From Veillonellaceae bacterium SB90 (GTDB lineage Bacteria; Bacillota; Negativicutes; Selenomonadales; Selenomonadaceae), in contig CABJCJ010000002.1 in the NCBI GenBank assembly GCA_902364065.1, positions 62,001-126,000 on the forward strand: a stretch of 64,000 bases of DNA, written 5' to 3'. The notes under the pieces were generated by a model. The model did no database searches, had not been told where the DNA came from, and was given only the letters and a program-made list of their open reading frames with translations. Position 1 is the first letter of the stretch; each line of letters opens with the position of its first letter. This document shows positions 35,282-45,154 of this stretch, in pieces. A program made the position numbers and the translations under genes.

Positions 35282-37105
35282 TTACTTGCGTGCGTTCTTG
35301 GCTGCGCGGCCGCGGACCGTGCGGTCGAGGATGGCCTTGCGCAGACGGATATTCTGCGGCGTGACCTCAACGAGCTCATCGCTGTTGATGTACTCGATGG
35401 CCTGCTCGAGCGACAGGATGCGCGGCGGCGTGAGGCGGATGGCCTCATCCGAAGCGGACGTGCGCATGTTGGATACGTTCTTCTTCTTGCACGGGTTGAT
35501 ATCGATATCGTTCTCGCGGGAGTTCTCGCCGACGATCATGCCCTCGTAGACCTGCTGGCCCGGGGAGATGAACATCGTGCCGCGATCCTGCAGCGTGTAG
35601 ATGCCGTAGCCCGTCGTCTCACCCTGCTCGAATGCCACGAGGGAACCGCGCGTACGGCCCGGGATGTCGCCCTTGTACGGAGCATAGCCGTGGAAGACGT
35701 GGTTCATGATGCCATTGCCCTTCGTGCTCGTCAGGAGCTCGGAACGGAAACCGATGAGGCCGCGTGCCGGGATCGTGAACTCGAGGCGCATGTAGCCGGC
35801 CGTCTCCGTCATGTTCGTGAGCTCAGCCTTGCGCGTGCCGAGGCCTTCCATGACAGCACCCATGTACTCCTGCGGCACTTCAACCGTCAGGTTCTCGATC
35901 GGCTCGCAGAGCTGGCCGTTGATCGTCTTGTAGACGACTTCCGGTTTGCCGACCTGCAGCTCGTAGCCCTCGCGGCGCATCTCCTCGATGAGGATGGACA
36001 GATGCAGCTCGCCGCGGCCCGAAACCTTGAAGACATCCGGAGAATCCGTCTCCTCGACCTTCATGGCGACATTCGTCTCGACTTCCTTGAACAGGCGGTC
36101 GCGCAGATGGCGGCTCGTGACGAACTGGCCCTCGCGGCCGGCAAACGGGCTCGTGTTGACACCAAACGTCATGGAGAGCGTCGGCTCATCGATGCGGATG
36201 GCCGGCAGTGCCTCCGGATTCTCGGCGTCAGCGACCGTGTAGCCGATGCTGACATCGCCGAGGCCCGTCAGTGCGACAATCTCGCCCATGCTGGCCGAGG
36301 GAACCTCAATGCGCTGCATGCCCTGGTAAACGAAGACCTTGCCGATCTTCGCGCGGATTTCCTGGTCACCGTTGATGAGCACGACGTTCTGGTTCGTGCG
36401 GGCCGTGCCGCGGCTGATGCGGCCAACAGCGACGCGGCCGACGAAGGAATCGGACTCGAGCGTCGTGACCATCATCTGCAGCGGGCCTTCCGGATCGCCG
36501 TGCGGAGCCGGGATTTCCTTGACGATTGTCTCCATCAGCGGCTCGAGGTTCGTGCTGTCATCATCCATGCTGTACTTCGCGATGCCATCGCGGGCCGTCG
36601 CATAGATGACCGGGAAGTCCAGCTGATCATCGTCAGCATCGAGTTCCATGAAGAGTTCGAGGACTTCGTCGTAGACGTCGTCTACACGCTGGTTCGGCTT
36701 ATCGATCTTGTTGATGACAACAATCGGCTTGAGCTTCTGCTCGAGTGCCTTGCGCAGGACGTACTTCGTCTGCGGCATCGGGCCCTCAAACGCATCGACG
36801 AGCAAGAGGACGCCGTCGACCATGTTGAGGACACGCTCAACCTCGCCGCCGAAATCGGCATGGCCCGGGGTGTCGACGATGTTAATCTTGATGCCATTGT
36901 ACATGATAGCCGTGTTCTTCGACAGGATCGTGATGCCACGCTCACGCTCGATATCACCGGAATCCATGACGCGCTCGGCAACCTGCTCGTTGGAGCGGAA
37001 TACATGGCTCTGCTTCAGCATCGCATCGACCAGCGTCGTCTTGCCATGGTCGACGTGGGCGATAATTGCGATGTTCCTGAGCTTATCATTTGTCATCATA
37101 CTCAT
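35282..37105 (-). CDS. typA: Translational GTPase TypA/BipA
   Basis: Ribosome-associated GTPase of the EF-G family acting in stress adaptation and 50S assembly. G1 AHVDHGKTT is at 16-24, DTPGH at 78-82 and NKID at 132-135. Domain II, EF-G-like domain V ([16 protein letters not shown]) and the TypA-specific C-terminus follow. Length 607, normal. The ATG at 37105 has AGGAGG 13 nt upstream; ATGs two and three codons later are too far. It is monocistronic with its own promoter and leader hairpin. Confidence 0.96.
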   Translation of the reverse strand: MSMMTNDKLRNIAIIAHVDHGKTTLVDAMLKQSHVFRSNEQVAERVMDSGDIERERGITILSKNTAIMYNGIKINIVDTPGHADFGGEVERVLNMVDGVLLLVDAFEGPMPQTKYVLRKALEQKLKPIVVINKIDKPNQRVDDVYDEVLELFMELDADDDQLDFPVIYATARDGIAKYSMDDDSTNLEPLMETIVKEIPAPHGDPEGPLQMMVTTLESDSFVGRVAVGRISRGTARTNQNVVLINGDQEIRAKIGKVFVYQGMQRIEVPSASMGEIVALTGLGDVSIGYTVADAENPEALPAIRIDEPTLSMTFGVNTSPFAGREGQFVTSRHLRDRLFKEVETNVAMKVEETDSPDVFKVSGRGELHLSILIEEMRREGYELQVGKPEVVYKTINGQLCEPIENLTVEVPQEYMGAVMEGLGTRKAELTNMTETAGYMRLEFTIPARGLIGFRSELLTSTKGNGIMNHVFHGYAPYKGDIPGRTRGSLVAFEQGETTGYGIYTLQDRGTMFISPGQQVYEGMIVGENSRENDIDINPCKKKNVSNMRTSASDEAIRLTPPRILSLEQAIEYINSDELVEVTPQNIRLRKAILDRTVRGRAAKNARK

Positions 37106-37137
37106 TCTGTGTAATCTGCCTCCTATAAAAGAAAAGG

Positions 37138-37154
37138 GATACGCACCGTATCCT
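37138..37154 (-). promoter_or_regulatory. Hairpin in the typA leader
   Basis: Stem GGATACG/CGTATCC with a 3-nt loop, followed by CTTTTCTTTTATAGGAGG on the minus strand. The U-rich tract just before the ribosome-binding site makes it look like an attenuator, but no ligand class is recognised. Confidence 0.4.
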
Positions 37155-37190
37155 TACTTAACAAACTGAAAATCAAATCAATACTTAACT

Positions 37191-37219
37191 ATTATACATA
37201 CTTTCGGAGGGTAATGCAA
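37191..37219 (-). promoter_or_regulatory. typA promoter
   Basis: Minus-strand TTGCAT (37214-37219), 17-nt spacer, TATAAT (37191-37196). It gives a leader of about 80 nt. The rest of the 302-base gap 37106-37407 holds this promoter and the divergent gltS promoter. Confidence 0.75.
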
Positions 37220-37320
37220 TACTTCTTACTCCATCTTCCTGCACAGCATTCCACCGGAGGCGTCCCTGCCGCGCACCCCTGAAAAAAAGAATATTTTTCA
37301 GCGAAACTATAACAAAATTG

Positions 37321-37349
37321 TTGTATCTCCAATTATTTTTTGGTATGAT
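37321..37349 (+). promoter_or_regulatory. Putative gltS promoter
   Basis: TTGTAT (37321-37326), 17-nt spacer, TATGAT (37344-37349), 58 bases before the gltS ATG. Confidence 0.6.
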
Positions 37350-37407
37350 AATACACGTGTTACAGTTTTACATACGCGATTCCACGAAGTAAAGGAAGTT
37401 GTAAGCC

Positions 37408-38661
37408 ATGAATGTAAGTTTAAACATCTACCAGACACTTGCCGCAGCGACTGCGGTTTATTACGTTGGCGTCCTCCTGCGCCTCAAGGTCCCCTTTCTG
37501 CGCAAATACTGCATCCCGGCGCCTGTCGTCGGCGGCATCCTCTTCGCCATCCTCAACGATATCCTCTATGTCAACGGCATCTGGACGTACGAGCAGGATA
37601 CGGTCATGCAGAATGTCTGCATGATGCTCTTCTTCACGAGCATCGGCTACACGGCAAGCATCAGCCTCATCAAGAAAGGCGGCATGCTCGTCGCCAAGAT
37701 GGCGGTGCTGACGGCTCTCCTCATCGTCTGCCAGAACCTCATCGGCATCTTCTTCTCGCATCTCTTTGGCCTCAATCCGCTGATGGGGCTTGCAACCGGT
37801 TCCATTCCAATGGTCGGCGGCCACGGAACTTCGGGCTCCTTCGGGCCCGTACTCGAAGGCGTCGGTCTCGACAATGCGACGACAATTGCCTTTGCCGCTG
37901 CGACGTTCGGCCTCGTCGGCGGCAGCCTGCTCGGCGGGCCGACGGGTGAACGCCTCGTGCGCAAGTTCACGCTGGCAAGCTCCGCCGATGAAGAGCGTCT
38001 TGACCCCGCCAACAGCACCGAGGAAATCCACAAGCTCGAACAGGCCGCCCGCAAGGAGAAGCAGACCATTGAGGAAGAGAAGCGTGCGGGGCAGAGCATC
38101 AACAACCTGCGCTTCATGAATGCACTCGCCCACCTGCTGCTGGCCATGGGCCTCGGCACCGTCGTCAGCCAGCTCTTCGTCAGCGTCGGCCTCGTCTTCC
38201 CGGGCTACATCGGCTCCATGCTCGTCGCCGCCATCATCCGCAACGTCGCCGACTACACGCACAGCTACAAGGTCTACCAGCGTGAAAGCGAAGTGCTCGG
38301 CAACCTCGGCCTCACGATTTTCCTGTCCTGTGCGCTCATGAGCCTCAAGCTCTGGCAGCTCACCGACCTTGCCATCCCGATGATCGTCATGCTGCTGAGC
38401 CAGGTCATCTTCATCGCCCTCTTCACGAATTTCGTACTGTTCCGCGTCATGGGACACAACTACGAAGCCGCCGTCATGGCCGCCGGTACCTGCGGCTTCG
38501 GCCTCGGCGCCACACCGAACGCCATCGCCAACATGTCCGTCATGGTCGAGCGCTTCGGCCCCGCCCCCACCGCGTTCTTCGTCATCCCGCTCGTCGGTGC
38601 CCTCATCGTGGATTTCGTCAATTCCTCAATCCTGACCGTCCTCATCAACCTGCTGGCCTGA
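37408..38661 (+). CDS. gltS: Sodium/glutamate symporter GltS
   Basis: Inner-membrane Na+-coupled glutamate uptake carrier. The 417 residues form two halves of hydrophobic helices joined by a charged cytoplasmic loop (about 190-230, rich in Glu/Lys/Arg). Each half has a GHG- or G-rich pore-loop segment: VGGHGTSGSFGPVLEG in the first and CGFGLGATPNAIANM in the second. The ATG has AAAGGAAG about 9 nt upstream. It is one of only two plus-strand protein genes here and is monocistronic. Confidence 0.95.
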   Translation: MNVSLNIYQTLAAATAVYYVGVLLRLKVPFLRKYCIPAPVVGGILFAILNDILYVNGIWTYEQDTVMQNVCMMLFFTSIGYTASISLIKKGGMLVAKMAVLTALLIVCQNLIGIFFSHLFGLNPLMGLATGSIPMVGGHGTSGSFGPVLEGVGLDNATTIAFAAATFGLVGGSLLGGPTGERLVRKFTLASSADEERLDPANSTEEIHKLEQAARKEKQTIEEEKRAGQSINNLRFMNALAHLLLAMGLGTVVSQLFVSVGLVFPGYIGSMLVAAIIRNVADYTHSYKVYQRESEVLGNLGLTIFLSCALMSLKLWQLTDLAIPMIVMLLSQVIFIALFTNFVLFRVMGHNYEAAVMAAGTCGFGLGATPNAIANMSVMVERFGPAPTAFFVIPLVGALIVDFVNSSILTVLINLLA

Positions 38662-38717
38662 GCCGCAGGACTGCAAGGAACGTCCATTTACATCGAGCAC
38701 CTCTGTTCCGACGAACA

Positions 38718-38766
38718 GCCTCCCCTTCAGACGGCTCCGTCGCCAGCTTCCCCCAAGGGGGACGCC
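38718..38766. repeat. Palindromic repeat-like element
   Basis: CCTCCCCTTC, then a short hairpin (CGGCTCCGTCG), then a near-perfect palindrome TCCCCCAAGGGGGA. Its architecture resembles the repeats at 22893 and 30875 but sequence identity is modest. It lies in the 289-base gap between gltS and metK. Confidence 0.45.
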
Positions 38767-38865
38767 TCAAGTCTTTCCCGCGCGGGCGCAAAGTGCAGGA
38801 TGCGGAGCATCCCTGGAGAAGAAGACCGTGCGAACGGTGAAAGAAATCCATGTTTCGGAAATCAA

Positions 38866-38904
38866 AAAACGGTCCGCTGACAGCTTGGGTCAGCGGACCG
38901 TTTT
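38866..38904. terminator. Bidirectional terminator after metK
   Basis: Perfect 16-bp stem (AAAACGGTCCGCTGAC and its complement) with a 7-nt loop and A/T runs on both sides. It serves metK on the minus strand and could stop gltS read-through. Confidence 0.93.
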
Positions 38905-38950
38905 CTGCAAGGGCCTGTGGTTCAGGCCTTTTTCTTTATGGATGCAATGC

Positions 38951-40141
38951 TCAGAGGCCGGCTTCCTGGCGCAGGATAGCGGCTTTATCCGTGTGCTCCC
39001 AGGGCAGGTCGACATCCGTGCGGCCGAAGTGACCGTAGGCTGCCGTCTGCTTGTAAATGGGGCGGCGCAGGTCGAGCATCTTGATGATGCCGGCCGGGCG
39101 CAGGTCGAAATGTTTGTTGACGAGCGCTTCGATCTTCTCTTCATCGACCTTGTTCGTGCCGAACGTATCCACCATGATGGATACCGGGTGTGCAACGCCG
39201 ATGGCATAGGCCAGCTGAATCTCACAGCGATCGGCGAGGCCGGCGGCGACGATGTTCTTTGCGACGTAGCGGGCGGCATAAGCGGCGCTGCGGTCGACCT
39301 TCGTGGGGTCCTTGCCCGAGAAGGCGCCGCCGCCGTGACGGGCCCAGCCGCCATAGGTATCGACGATGATCTTGCGGCCCGTGAGTCCCGAGTCGCCCTG
39401 CGGGCCGCCGATGACGAACTTGCCCGTCGGGTTGACAAAGATCCGCGTGTCGTCGCGCAGCAGCTCAGCAGGAACAACGGCCTTGATGACATGCTCGATG
39501 AGGTCCTTACGGATCTGCTCGAGCGAGACATCCTCATCATGCTGCGTCGAGATGACAATGGTATCGACAGCCACCGGCTTATTGTCCTCGTAGAGGATCG
39601 TGACCTGGGTCTTGCCATCCGGGCGCAGATACGGCAGCGTGCCATCCTTGCGGACTTCGGCGAGGCGGCGTGCGAGGCGGTGTGCGAGTGCGATCGGCAG
39701 CGGCATGTACTCCGGCGTCTCGTTCGTCGCATAGCCGAACATCATGCCCTGGTCGCCGGCGCCGATGGCGTCCTCGATATCCATGTCGCCTTCACGTGCC
39801 TCAAGCGCCTGGTTGACGCCCTGCGCGATATCCGGGGACTGCTCGTCTAGCGAGACGAGGATGCCGCAAGTCTCGGCGTCGAAGCCGTACTTGGCACGCG
39901 TGTAGCCGATCTCACGCACCGTCTCGCGGATGATTTTCGGGATGTCGACGTAGCATTTCGTCGAGATCTCGCCAACGACGTGGACCTGGCCCGTCGTCAC
40001 GAGCGTCTCACAGGCCACGCGACCGTTCGGATCCTTCTCGAGGATGGCATCGAGGATGCTGTCGGAAATCTGGTCGGCCATCTTGTCCGGATGACCTTCC
40101 GTGACCGACTCGGAAGTGAATAACATGCGTTTCTTGCTCAA
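38951..40141 (-). CDS. metK: S-adenosylmethionine synthase
   Basis: Makes SAM from methionine and ATP. GHPDK is at 16-20, with [12 protein letters not shown] and [16 protein letters not shown] further on; length 396, standard. The start is TTG, preceded by GGGGG 8 nt upstream. It is controlled by the SAM-I riboswitch at 40194-40333 and is monocistronic. Confidence 0.97.
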   Translation of the reverse strand: MSKKRMLFTSESVTEGHPDKMADQISDSILDAILEKDPNGRVACETLVTTGQVHVVGEISTKCYVDIPKIIRETVREIGYTRAKYGFDAETCGILVSLDEQSPDIAQGVNQALEAREGDMDIEDAIGAGDQGMMFGYATNETPEYMPLPIALAHRLARRLAEVRKDGTLPYLRPDGKTQVTILYEDNKPVAVDTIVISTQHDEDVSLEQIRKDLIEHVIKAVVPAELLRDDTRIFVNPTGKFVIGGPQGDSGLTGRKIIVDTYGGWARHGGGAFSGKDPTKVDRSAAYAARYVAKNIVAAGLADRCEIQLAYAIGVAHPVSIMVDTFGTNKVDEEKIEALVNKHFDLRPAGIIKMLDLRRPIYKQTAAYGHFGRTDVDLPWEHTDKAAILRQEAGL

Positions 40142-40193
40142 TTCATAAACCCCCTTGATGGTTGTTTGGTTTGTATACTGGACAGACAGGCAG

Positions 40194-40333
40194 AAAAAAG
40201 GCTCTCTATAAAAGAGAGCCTTTGCGTACTCTCATCTTATAGGCATGAAACCTAAAGGAATTGGCACCGTTTTGACCGCGTCAATGGTTGCCGCAGCTTC
40301 ATCGGGCCAGTCCCTCTGCTGCTCTGGATGAGT
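40194..40333 (-). promoter_or_regulatory. SAM-I riboswitch (S-box) with terminator
   Basis: The aptamer spans 40228-40333. The P1 stem pairs CTCATC with GATGAG, and the S-box core elements GAGGGACTGGCCCGATGAAG, CGGCAACC and GGTGCCAATTCC occur in order. The following hairpin (40200-40223, AAAGGCTCTC/GAGAGCCTTT) plus T-run (40194-40199) is the intrinsic terminator. SAM binding should stop transcription before metK. Confidence 0.95.
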
Positions 40334-40356
40334 TCTTATTCTGCTTTGTTGTTACC

Positions 40357-40385
40357 ATCATAACGTATCGGCGAAATGGTGTCAA
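40357..40385 (-). promoter_or_regulatory. metK promoter
   Basis: Minus-strand TTGACA (40380-40385), 17-nt spacer, TATGAT (40357-40362), 24 bases before the riboswitch P1. Confidence 0.85.
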
Positions 40386-40413
40386 GTAGAAAAAATGAAC
40401 ACAGTTCATTTTT

Positions 40414-40983
<570 letters not shown>

Positions 40984-41011
40984 CTACAAAACAGTTGGTC
41001 ACACCAAATCT

Positions 41012-41938
41012 TCAGCGCTTATACTTTGCCCGCAGTACCTTGAGAATGTTCGCCATATCCTCGGGCAGCGGAGCCGTGAAGGTCATGCGCTCGCGCGTCA
41101 CGGGATGCGTGAGCGAGAGGCTCAGGGAGTGCAGCGCCTGCCCCTCGATGGCAAACGGGCAGGCTTTGCGCGGACCGTACTTGGGGTCGCCGAGCACGGG
41201 ATGCCCGATGCTCGCCATGTGCACGCGGATCTGATGCGTACGCCCCGTCTCGAGGCGGCATTCGACGAGCGTGTAGTCGCCGAAGCGCTCGAGCACGCGG
41301 AAATGCGTCACGGCCGGCTTGCCGTGCTCGTGAACGATGGCCATTTTCTTGCGGTCCGTCGGATGGCGGCCGATGTCGCCCTTGATGATGCCGGCCTCCT
41401 CGCGGATATTGCCGCAGACGATGGCGTTGTAGATGCGGTGCGCCGTCTTCGTGCGGATCTGTTCCGCAAGGTCGATATGCGCCGCATCGTTCTTCGCCGC
41501 CACCATGACGCCCGACGTGTCCTTGTCGAGCCGGTGAACGATGCCCGGCCGAATCTCGCCGTTGATGCCCGAGAGGTCATGGCAGTGGAACAGGAGTGCG
41601 TTGACGAGCGTGCCCGAATAGACGCCTGTCGCCGGATGCACGACCATGCCGCGCGGCTTGTTGACGACGATGATGTCGGCATCCTCGTAGAGGACATCAA
41701 GCGGGATATCTTCCGGCAGGATGGCGACAGGCTGTGCTGCAGGGATCGTGAGCAATACCATTTCCCCTGCCTGCAGCTTGTAATTGGATTTGCGCGCCCT
41801 GCCGCTCACCTCGGCCTTGCCGGCCGCGACGATTTTCTGGATGTGCGCGCGCGAGAGCTCCGGCTCCATGCGGGTCAGGAACACATCGAGACGCTCGCCC
41901 TCCTTGTCAGCCGTATACTGTTTGCTTTCCTCCGCCAT
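41012..41938 (-). CDS. rluD: 23S rRNA pseudouridine synthase, RluD family
   Basis: Modifies uridines in helix 69 of 23S rRNA (by family). It has an N-terminal S4 domain (about 15-75) and the catalytic HRLDKDTSG with Asp138; length 308. It sits between lspA and pyrR, the classical Firmicutes arrangement (the YlyB position). Confidence 0.94.
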   Translation of the reverse strand: MAEESKQYTADKEGERLDVFLTRMEPELSRAHIQKIVAAGKAEVSGRARKSNYKLQAGEMVLLTIPAAQPVAILPEDIPLDVLYEDADIIVVNKPRGMVVHPATGVYSGTLVNALLFHCHDLSGINGEIRPGIVHRLDKDTSGVMVAAKNDAAHIDLAEQIRTKTAHRIYNAIVCGNIREEAGIIKGDIGRHPTDRKKMAIVHEHGKPAVTHFRVLERFGDYTLVECRLETGRTHQIRVHMASIGHPVLGDPKYGPRKACPFAIEGQALHSLSLSLTHPVTRERMTFTAPLPEDMANILKVLRAKYKR

Positions 41939-41959
41939 ATATCACCCATCCGTTTCTTT

Positions 41960-42394
41960 TTAGTCTTTCATGCGAAATATAATCGCGTAAATCATGCTGG
42001 CCACGCCAAGGACGATGGCCACATCGGCGACGTTGAACACCGGCCAGATGCGGAAATCGAAGAAATCGATGACCACGCCGAGCCGGATGCGGTCGATGAG
42101 ATTGCCCACGGCGCCGGCAAGCAGCGCCACGCAGCCGTAATAGAAAAAGGCGTCCTGACGGCGCAGCCGGTCACGGCAGCAAAAGAAGGCGACCATGAGA
42201 GCCACGGCAGCCAGGATGAAGAACCAGCGCGCATGCTCGAGGAGGCCAAAGGCCGCGCCGGGATTCAGCACATACGTCAAGTGGAAGACGGAGCCCAGGA
42301 CCGGCACGCTTTCGCCGGGCAGGAAAACCGCATCCACGATGAATTTCGTCAGCTGATCTGCGACGAGGATCAGGAAAAACAATACGAGAGCCAT
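41960..42394 (-). CDS. lspA: Lipoprotein signal peptidase II
   Basis: Aspartic protease of the inner membrane that cleaves prolipoprotein signal peptides after lipidation. Four hydrophobic segments are visible. Catalytic aspartates are Asp101 (GNLIDRIRLG) and Asp124 (FNVADVAI). The start at ATG 42394 gives 144 residues, the usual size. An upstream extension to 42487 would overlap divIVA and add an Arg-rich non-family tail. Confidence 0.95.
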   Translation of the reverse strand: MALVLFFLILVADQLTKFIVDAVFLPGESVPVLGSVFHLTYVLNPGAAFGLLEHARWFFILAAVALMVAFFCCRDRLRRQDAFFYYGCVALLAGAVGNLIDRIRLGVVIDFFDFRIWPVFNVADVAIVLGVASMIYAIIFRMKD

Positions 42395-42404
42395 CTGGTG
42401 TCGC

Positions 42405-42962
42405 TTATCCTTCCTGTACAGGCGCTGCCGCAGCCTGTTCATCAGCGGCCGGTGCTGCTGCCTGCGCGGCCGTTTCCGCCGGCGCATGGTTCATGGCATC
42501 CTCGATCACGGCAAGCTCCGACTCGAGCGCAGCCTTCACGCGGCAAAGAAAGGCACTGCGCTCCCCCGTCAGGCGCTCGTAAGCAGCCTGGGCATCGCGG
42601 ACCTTCTGCTCAGCATCCGCCGTCATCTGGCGGGCGGCGAGCTCGGCCTCGCGGCGCATGTTCTGGCACTCCTTGGCCGTGTTGTCGCGCAGCTCCTGCG
42701 CGTTCTGCTTGGCCGTGGTCGTGACTTCTTCTGCCGTCTTCTGTGCGACGAGCAGCGTATCCTTGAGGTTCTTCTCGAGCTTCTGGTACTGGGCGTTGTC
42801 CTGCTGAGCACGCGCGAGCTCTTCCTTGAGCTTGTCGTTCTCGCGGAACAGCTTCTCGTAATCGTTGACGACCTGGTCGAGGAAATCATCGATCTCATCC
42901 TCATCATAGCCGCGGAAGCTGCGTTTGAATTCTTTGTTGTGAATATCCAGTGGTGTAAGCAA
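42405..42962 (-). CDS. divIVA: Cell-division/polarity protein DivIVA
   Basis: Coiled-coil protein marking curved membranes and division sites. The N-terminal lipid-binding motif LTPLDIHNKEFKRSFRGYD is intact, followed by the DEDEIDDFLDQV helix and a long coiled coil (about 30-160). The C-terminus is Ala/Pro/Gln-rich. The start is TTG (MLTPLDI) with GGGG about 9 nt upstream; length 185. It belongs to the ylm cluster. Confidence 0.94.
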   Translation of the reverse strand: MLTPLDIHNKEFKRSFRGYDEDEIDDFLDQVVNDYEKLFRENDKLKEELARAQQDNAQYQKLEKNLKDTLLVAQKTAEEVTTTAKQNAQELRDNTAKECQNMRREAELAARQMTADAEQKVRDAQAAYERLTGERSAFLCRVKAALESELAVIEDAMNHAPAETAAQAAAPAADEQAAAAPVQEG

Positions 42963-42983
42963 TGCTAAGATCCCCTATCTCTC

Positions 42984-43778
42984 TTAAATATAACGCTTGA
43001 GCACGACGACCGTGCGCCCCTTCTTCGTCTGGCCGCGGACTTCCGCGACTTCGAGGCGGCCGCGGCCGCGCATGGAGATGATATCCCCTTCCTTGACCGT
43101 CTGCGATGCGCTCTTGACATGCTGCCAATTGAGCTTCACCTTGTCGGCCGCGATATCGGCTGCGGCGCGGCTACGCGAGGAGCCGAAGCCAGAGGCCGCA
43201 ATCGAATCGATGCGCAGCGAGGCCACGGTCGCGCGAATCTCCTTGCAGCGTTCCTCGCGCGGCGCGATGTCCGCAAGGCTTGCCTCTTCGCAGGTGACGC
43301 CGACAGCGCCAATCTTCGTGAGATTCTGCAAGAGGTATGACGCCATCTTCGTATCGCAGAGGATGCGCACGGAATCCGCCGTCACGAGGAGATCCCCGAG
43401 GCGGTCGCGCTCAATGCCGAGCCCCATGAGGGCGCCGAGCACGTCGCGGTGGCTCAGGCGTGCGAACTGTCCGTTCCAGCTCGCCTTGATGCAGGCGATG
43501 TCAAAGCCTGCGGGCTTTCCCTGGAAGTCCTCGTGGACGTACATGGCGCGGGCACGCTCAGCGCCCGGGTAGCCGCCGTCAAAGTCGACGCGCAGATTGC
43601 CGTAATTGGCCGCGACCGTCTCGGCGATTTCCTGGCCAAACGGATCCAAAAAGCCGCTGATGCGGAACTTCTGCGTGCGCTGCACGGTTTCGGCAAGGTC
43701 CGTGAGCTTGATAACGGCTTCTTCGCCTTCCGTGCCCTTATAGAAACGAATGAGTTTTTCTTTCTGTTCACTTGCCAT
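42984..43778 (-). CDS. ylmH: S4-domain RNA-binding protein YlmH
   Basis: RNA-binding protein of the ylm division cluster; in other Firmicutes YlmH is linked to ribosome rescue of stalled peptidyl-tRNA. The C-terminal S4 domain begins near residue 190 (RIDSIAASGFGSSRSRAA) and ends in a KEGDIISMRGRGRLEV strand pair. The N-terminal domain is the conserved YlmH extension. Length 264; it lies 21 bases before divIVA. Confidence 0.92.
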   Translation of the reverse strand: MASEQKEKLIRFYKGTEGEEAVIKLTDLAETVQRTQKFRISGFLDPFGQEIAETVAANYGNLRVDFDGGYPGAERARAMYVHEDFQGKPAGFDIACIKASWNGQFARLSHRDVLGALMGLGIERDRLGDLLVTADSVRILCDTKMASYLLQNLTKIGAVGVTCEEASLADIAPREERCKEIRATVASLRIDSIAASGFGSSRSRAAADIAADKVKLNWQHVKSASQTVKEGDIISMRGRGRLEVAEVRGQTKKGRTVVVLKRYI

Positions 43779-43781
43779 AGA

Positions 43782-44582
43782 TTATTTCTTTCCTAACTCC
43801 TTTGATTTCTCCGTCGCGGCGAGCACGGCGTCGATGAGGGCACCGCGCACACCGCGCTGCTCCATGACCCGGACGCCTGCGATGGTCGTGCCCGCAGGGC
43901 TCGTCACCTGGTCGCGCAGCACATCGGGGTGCCTGCCCGTCTCGAGGACCATCTTCGCGGCGCCCAGGAGCGTCTGCGCCGCGAGCTCAATGGCCGCCGG
44001 ACGCTTGAGCCCCGCCGCCACACCGCCGTCGGCGAGCGCGTCGATCATCAGGAACGCATAGGCAGGGCCGCTGCCCGAAAGCCCCGTGACAGCATCCATG
44101 GCCGCTTCGGATACTTCGACGGCCCGGCCGGCTGACGCGAGGAGCTCCTGCACGACAGCTGCCGCCTGACGGTCCGCATGTGTGCCGCAGGCAAAGGCCG
44201 ACATGCCGGCACCGACGGCCAGCGGCGTATTCGGCATGACGCGCACGACGGGCTGCTCCGGAAAAGCCTTCTCGAGGACCGAAAGCGTCAGGCCGGCAAC
44301 AATCGAAAGGATGATCGCATCCTTGCGGACCCTGCCCTTCACTTCCTCCATGGCCTTGGCCGCAGCCTGCGGCTTGATGGCCAGCACGAGCACATCAACG
44401 GCCCCGGCAAAGCCGTCGGCGCCGACACTCGTGTGGATGCCGTAGTGTTCCGCGAGTTCCTCACAGCGCTTCGCCTTGTGGTCGGAAACGTAGATATCCT
44501 CGCGATTCACCGTACCCTGCGTGATGGCAGCGACGATAGCCTCTGCCATCGCGCCGCCGCCGATAAAGCCAACCTTCCCCAT
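43782..44582 (-). CDS. proC: Pyrroline-5-carboxylate reductase
   Basis: Final step of proline synthesis, NAD(P)H-dependent. The Rossmann motif is GFIGGGAMAEAI near the N-terminus, and the C-terminal dimerisation domain has SGSGPAYAF and DQVTSPAGTT. The start at ATG 44582 (MGKVGFIG, 266 residues) has AAGGGG 8 nt upstream. The gene is inserted between sepF and ylmH, where many Firmicutes have ylmG or proC. Confidence 0.95.
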   Translation of the reverse strand: MGKVGFIGGGAMAEAIVAAITQGTVNREDIYVSDHKAKRCEELAEHYGIHTSVGADGFAGAVDVLVLAIKPQAAAKAMEEVKGRVRKDAIILSIVAGLTLSVLEKAFPEQPVVRVMPNTPLAVGAGMSAFACGTHADRQAAAVVQELLASAGRAVEVSEAAMDAVTGLSGSGPAYAFLMIDALADGGVAAGLKRPAAIELAAQTLLGAAKMVLETGRHPDVLRDQVTSPAGTTIAGVRVMEQRGVRGALIDAVLAATEKSKELGKK

Positions 44583-44645
44583 CGGAAAATCCCCTTTCTG
44601 CGTCTGTGCTGGATAACAAAAAAGAATCAAAAGACCGGCTCCGGC

Positions 44646-45140
44646 TTACTTCTTGAGCCAGGGCATCTCGGCCGAAACCTTGCGTTCCTCTTCCGTATAC
44701 GTCACATTGACATTGCTCGGCGCGCAGAGGAAGACGTTATGACCGACCTTCTTGATCTCACCGTTGAGCGCATACGTCGTGCCGCTGATGAAGTCGATGA
44801 TGCGCTTCGCGGATTCAGCATCCGTATGTTCGAAATTGATGACGACCGGCTTGCGCTCGCGCAGGTTGTTGGCGACCTGCTGGGCATCGTCAAAGGTCTT
44901 CGGCTCGATGATGATGACCTTCATCTTGGCCGCCACGACATTCTCGCGTACCGAAGCACCGGAATGGAGATTGACCACATTGCTCGCCTCCTCGCGGCGT
45001 TCCTGACGGGCGCCGGGTTCCTCCTTATCGTAAGGGCGCTTTTTCTGATCCTGATCCATGTCTTCCTCCTCAAGGTCCAGGTTTTCATCTTCCGGATCCG
45101 AAAGCCCAAACTTGCCACAAATCTTATCGATGACATTCAT
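44646..45140 (-). CDS. sepF: Cell division protein SepF
   Basis: Membrane-tethered FtsZ-binding Z-ring organiser. It has the N-terminal amphipathic helix (MNVIDKICGKFGL), an acidic linker (residues 15-35) and the SepF core (about 70-150) with VIIIEPKTFDDAQQVANNL, PVVINFEHTD and the IIDFISGTTYALNGEIKKVG signature. Length 164. It directly follows yggS, the canonical location, and is one of two SepF homologues in the window. Confidence 0.95.
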   Translation of the reverse strand: MNVIDKICGKFGLSDPEDENLDLEEEDMDQDQKKRPYDKEEPGARQERREEASNVVNLHSGASVRENVVAAKMKVIIIEPKTFDDAQQVANNLRERKPVVINFEHTDAESAKRIIDFISGTTYALNGEIKKVGHNVFLCAPSNVNVTYTEEERKVSAEMPWLKK

Positions 45141-45154
45141 GCGTAAACACTCCT

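Noticed and set aside
38645..38851. Minus-strand 68-residue frame after gltS
   Set aside because: Overlaps the palindromic repeat element; the translation is a known type of spurious peptide from such repeats.
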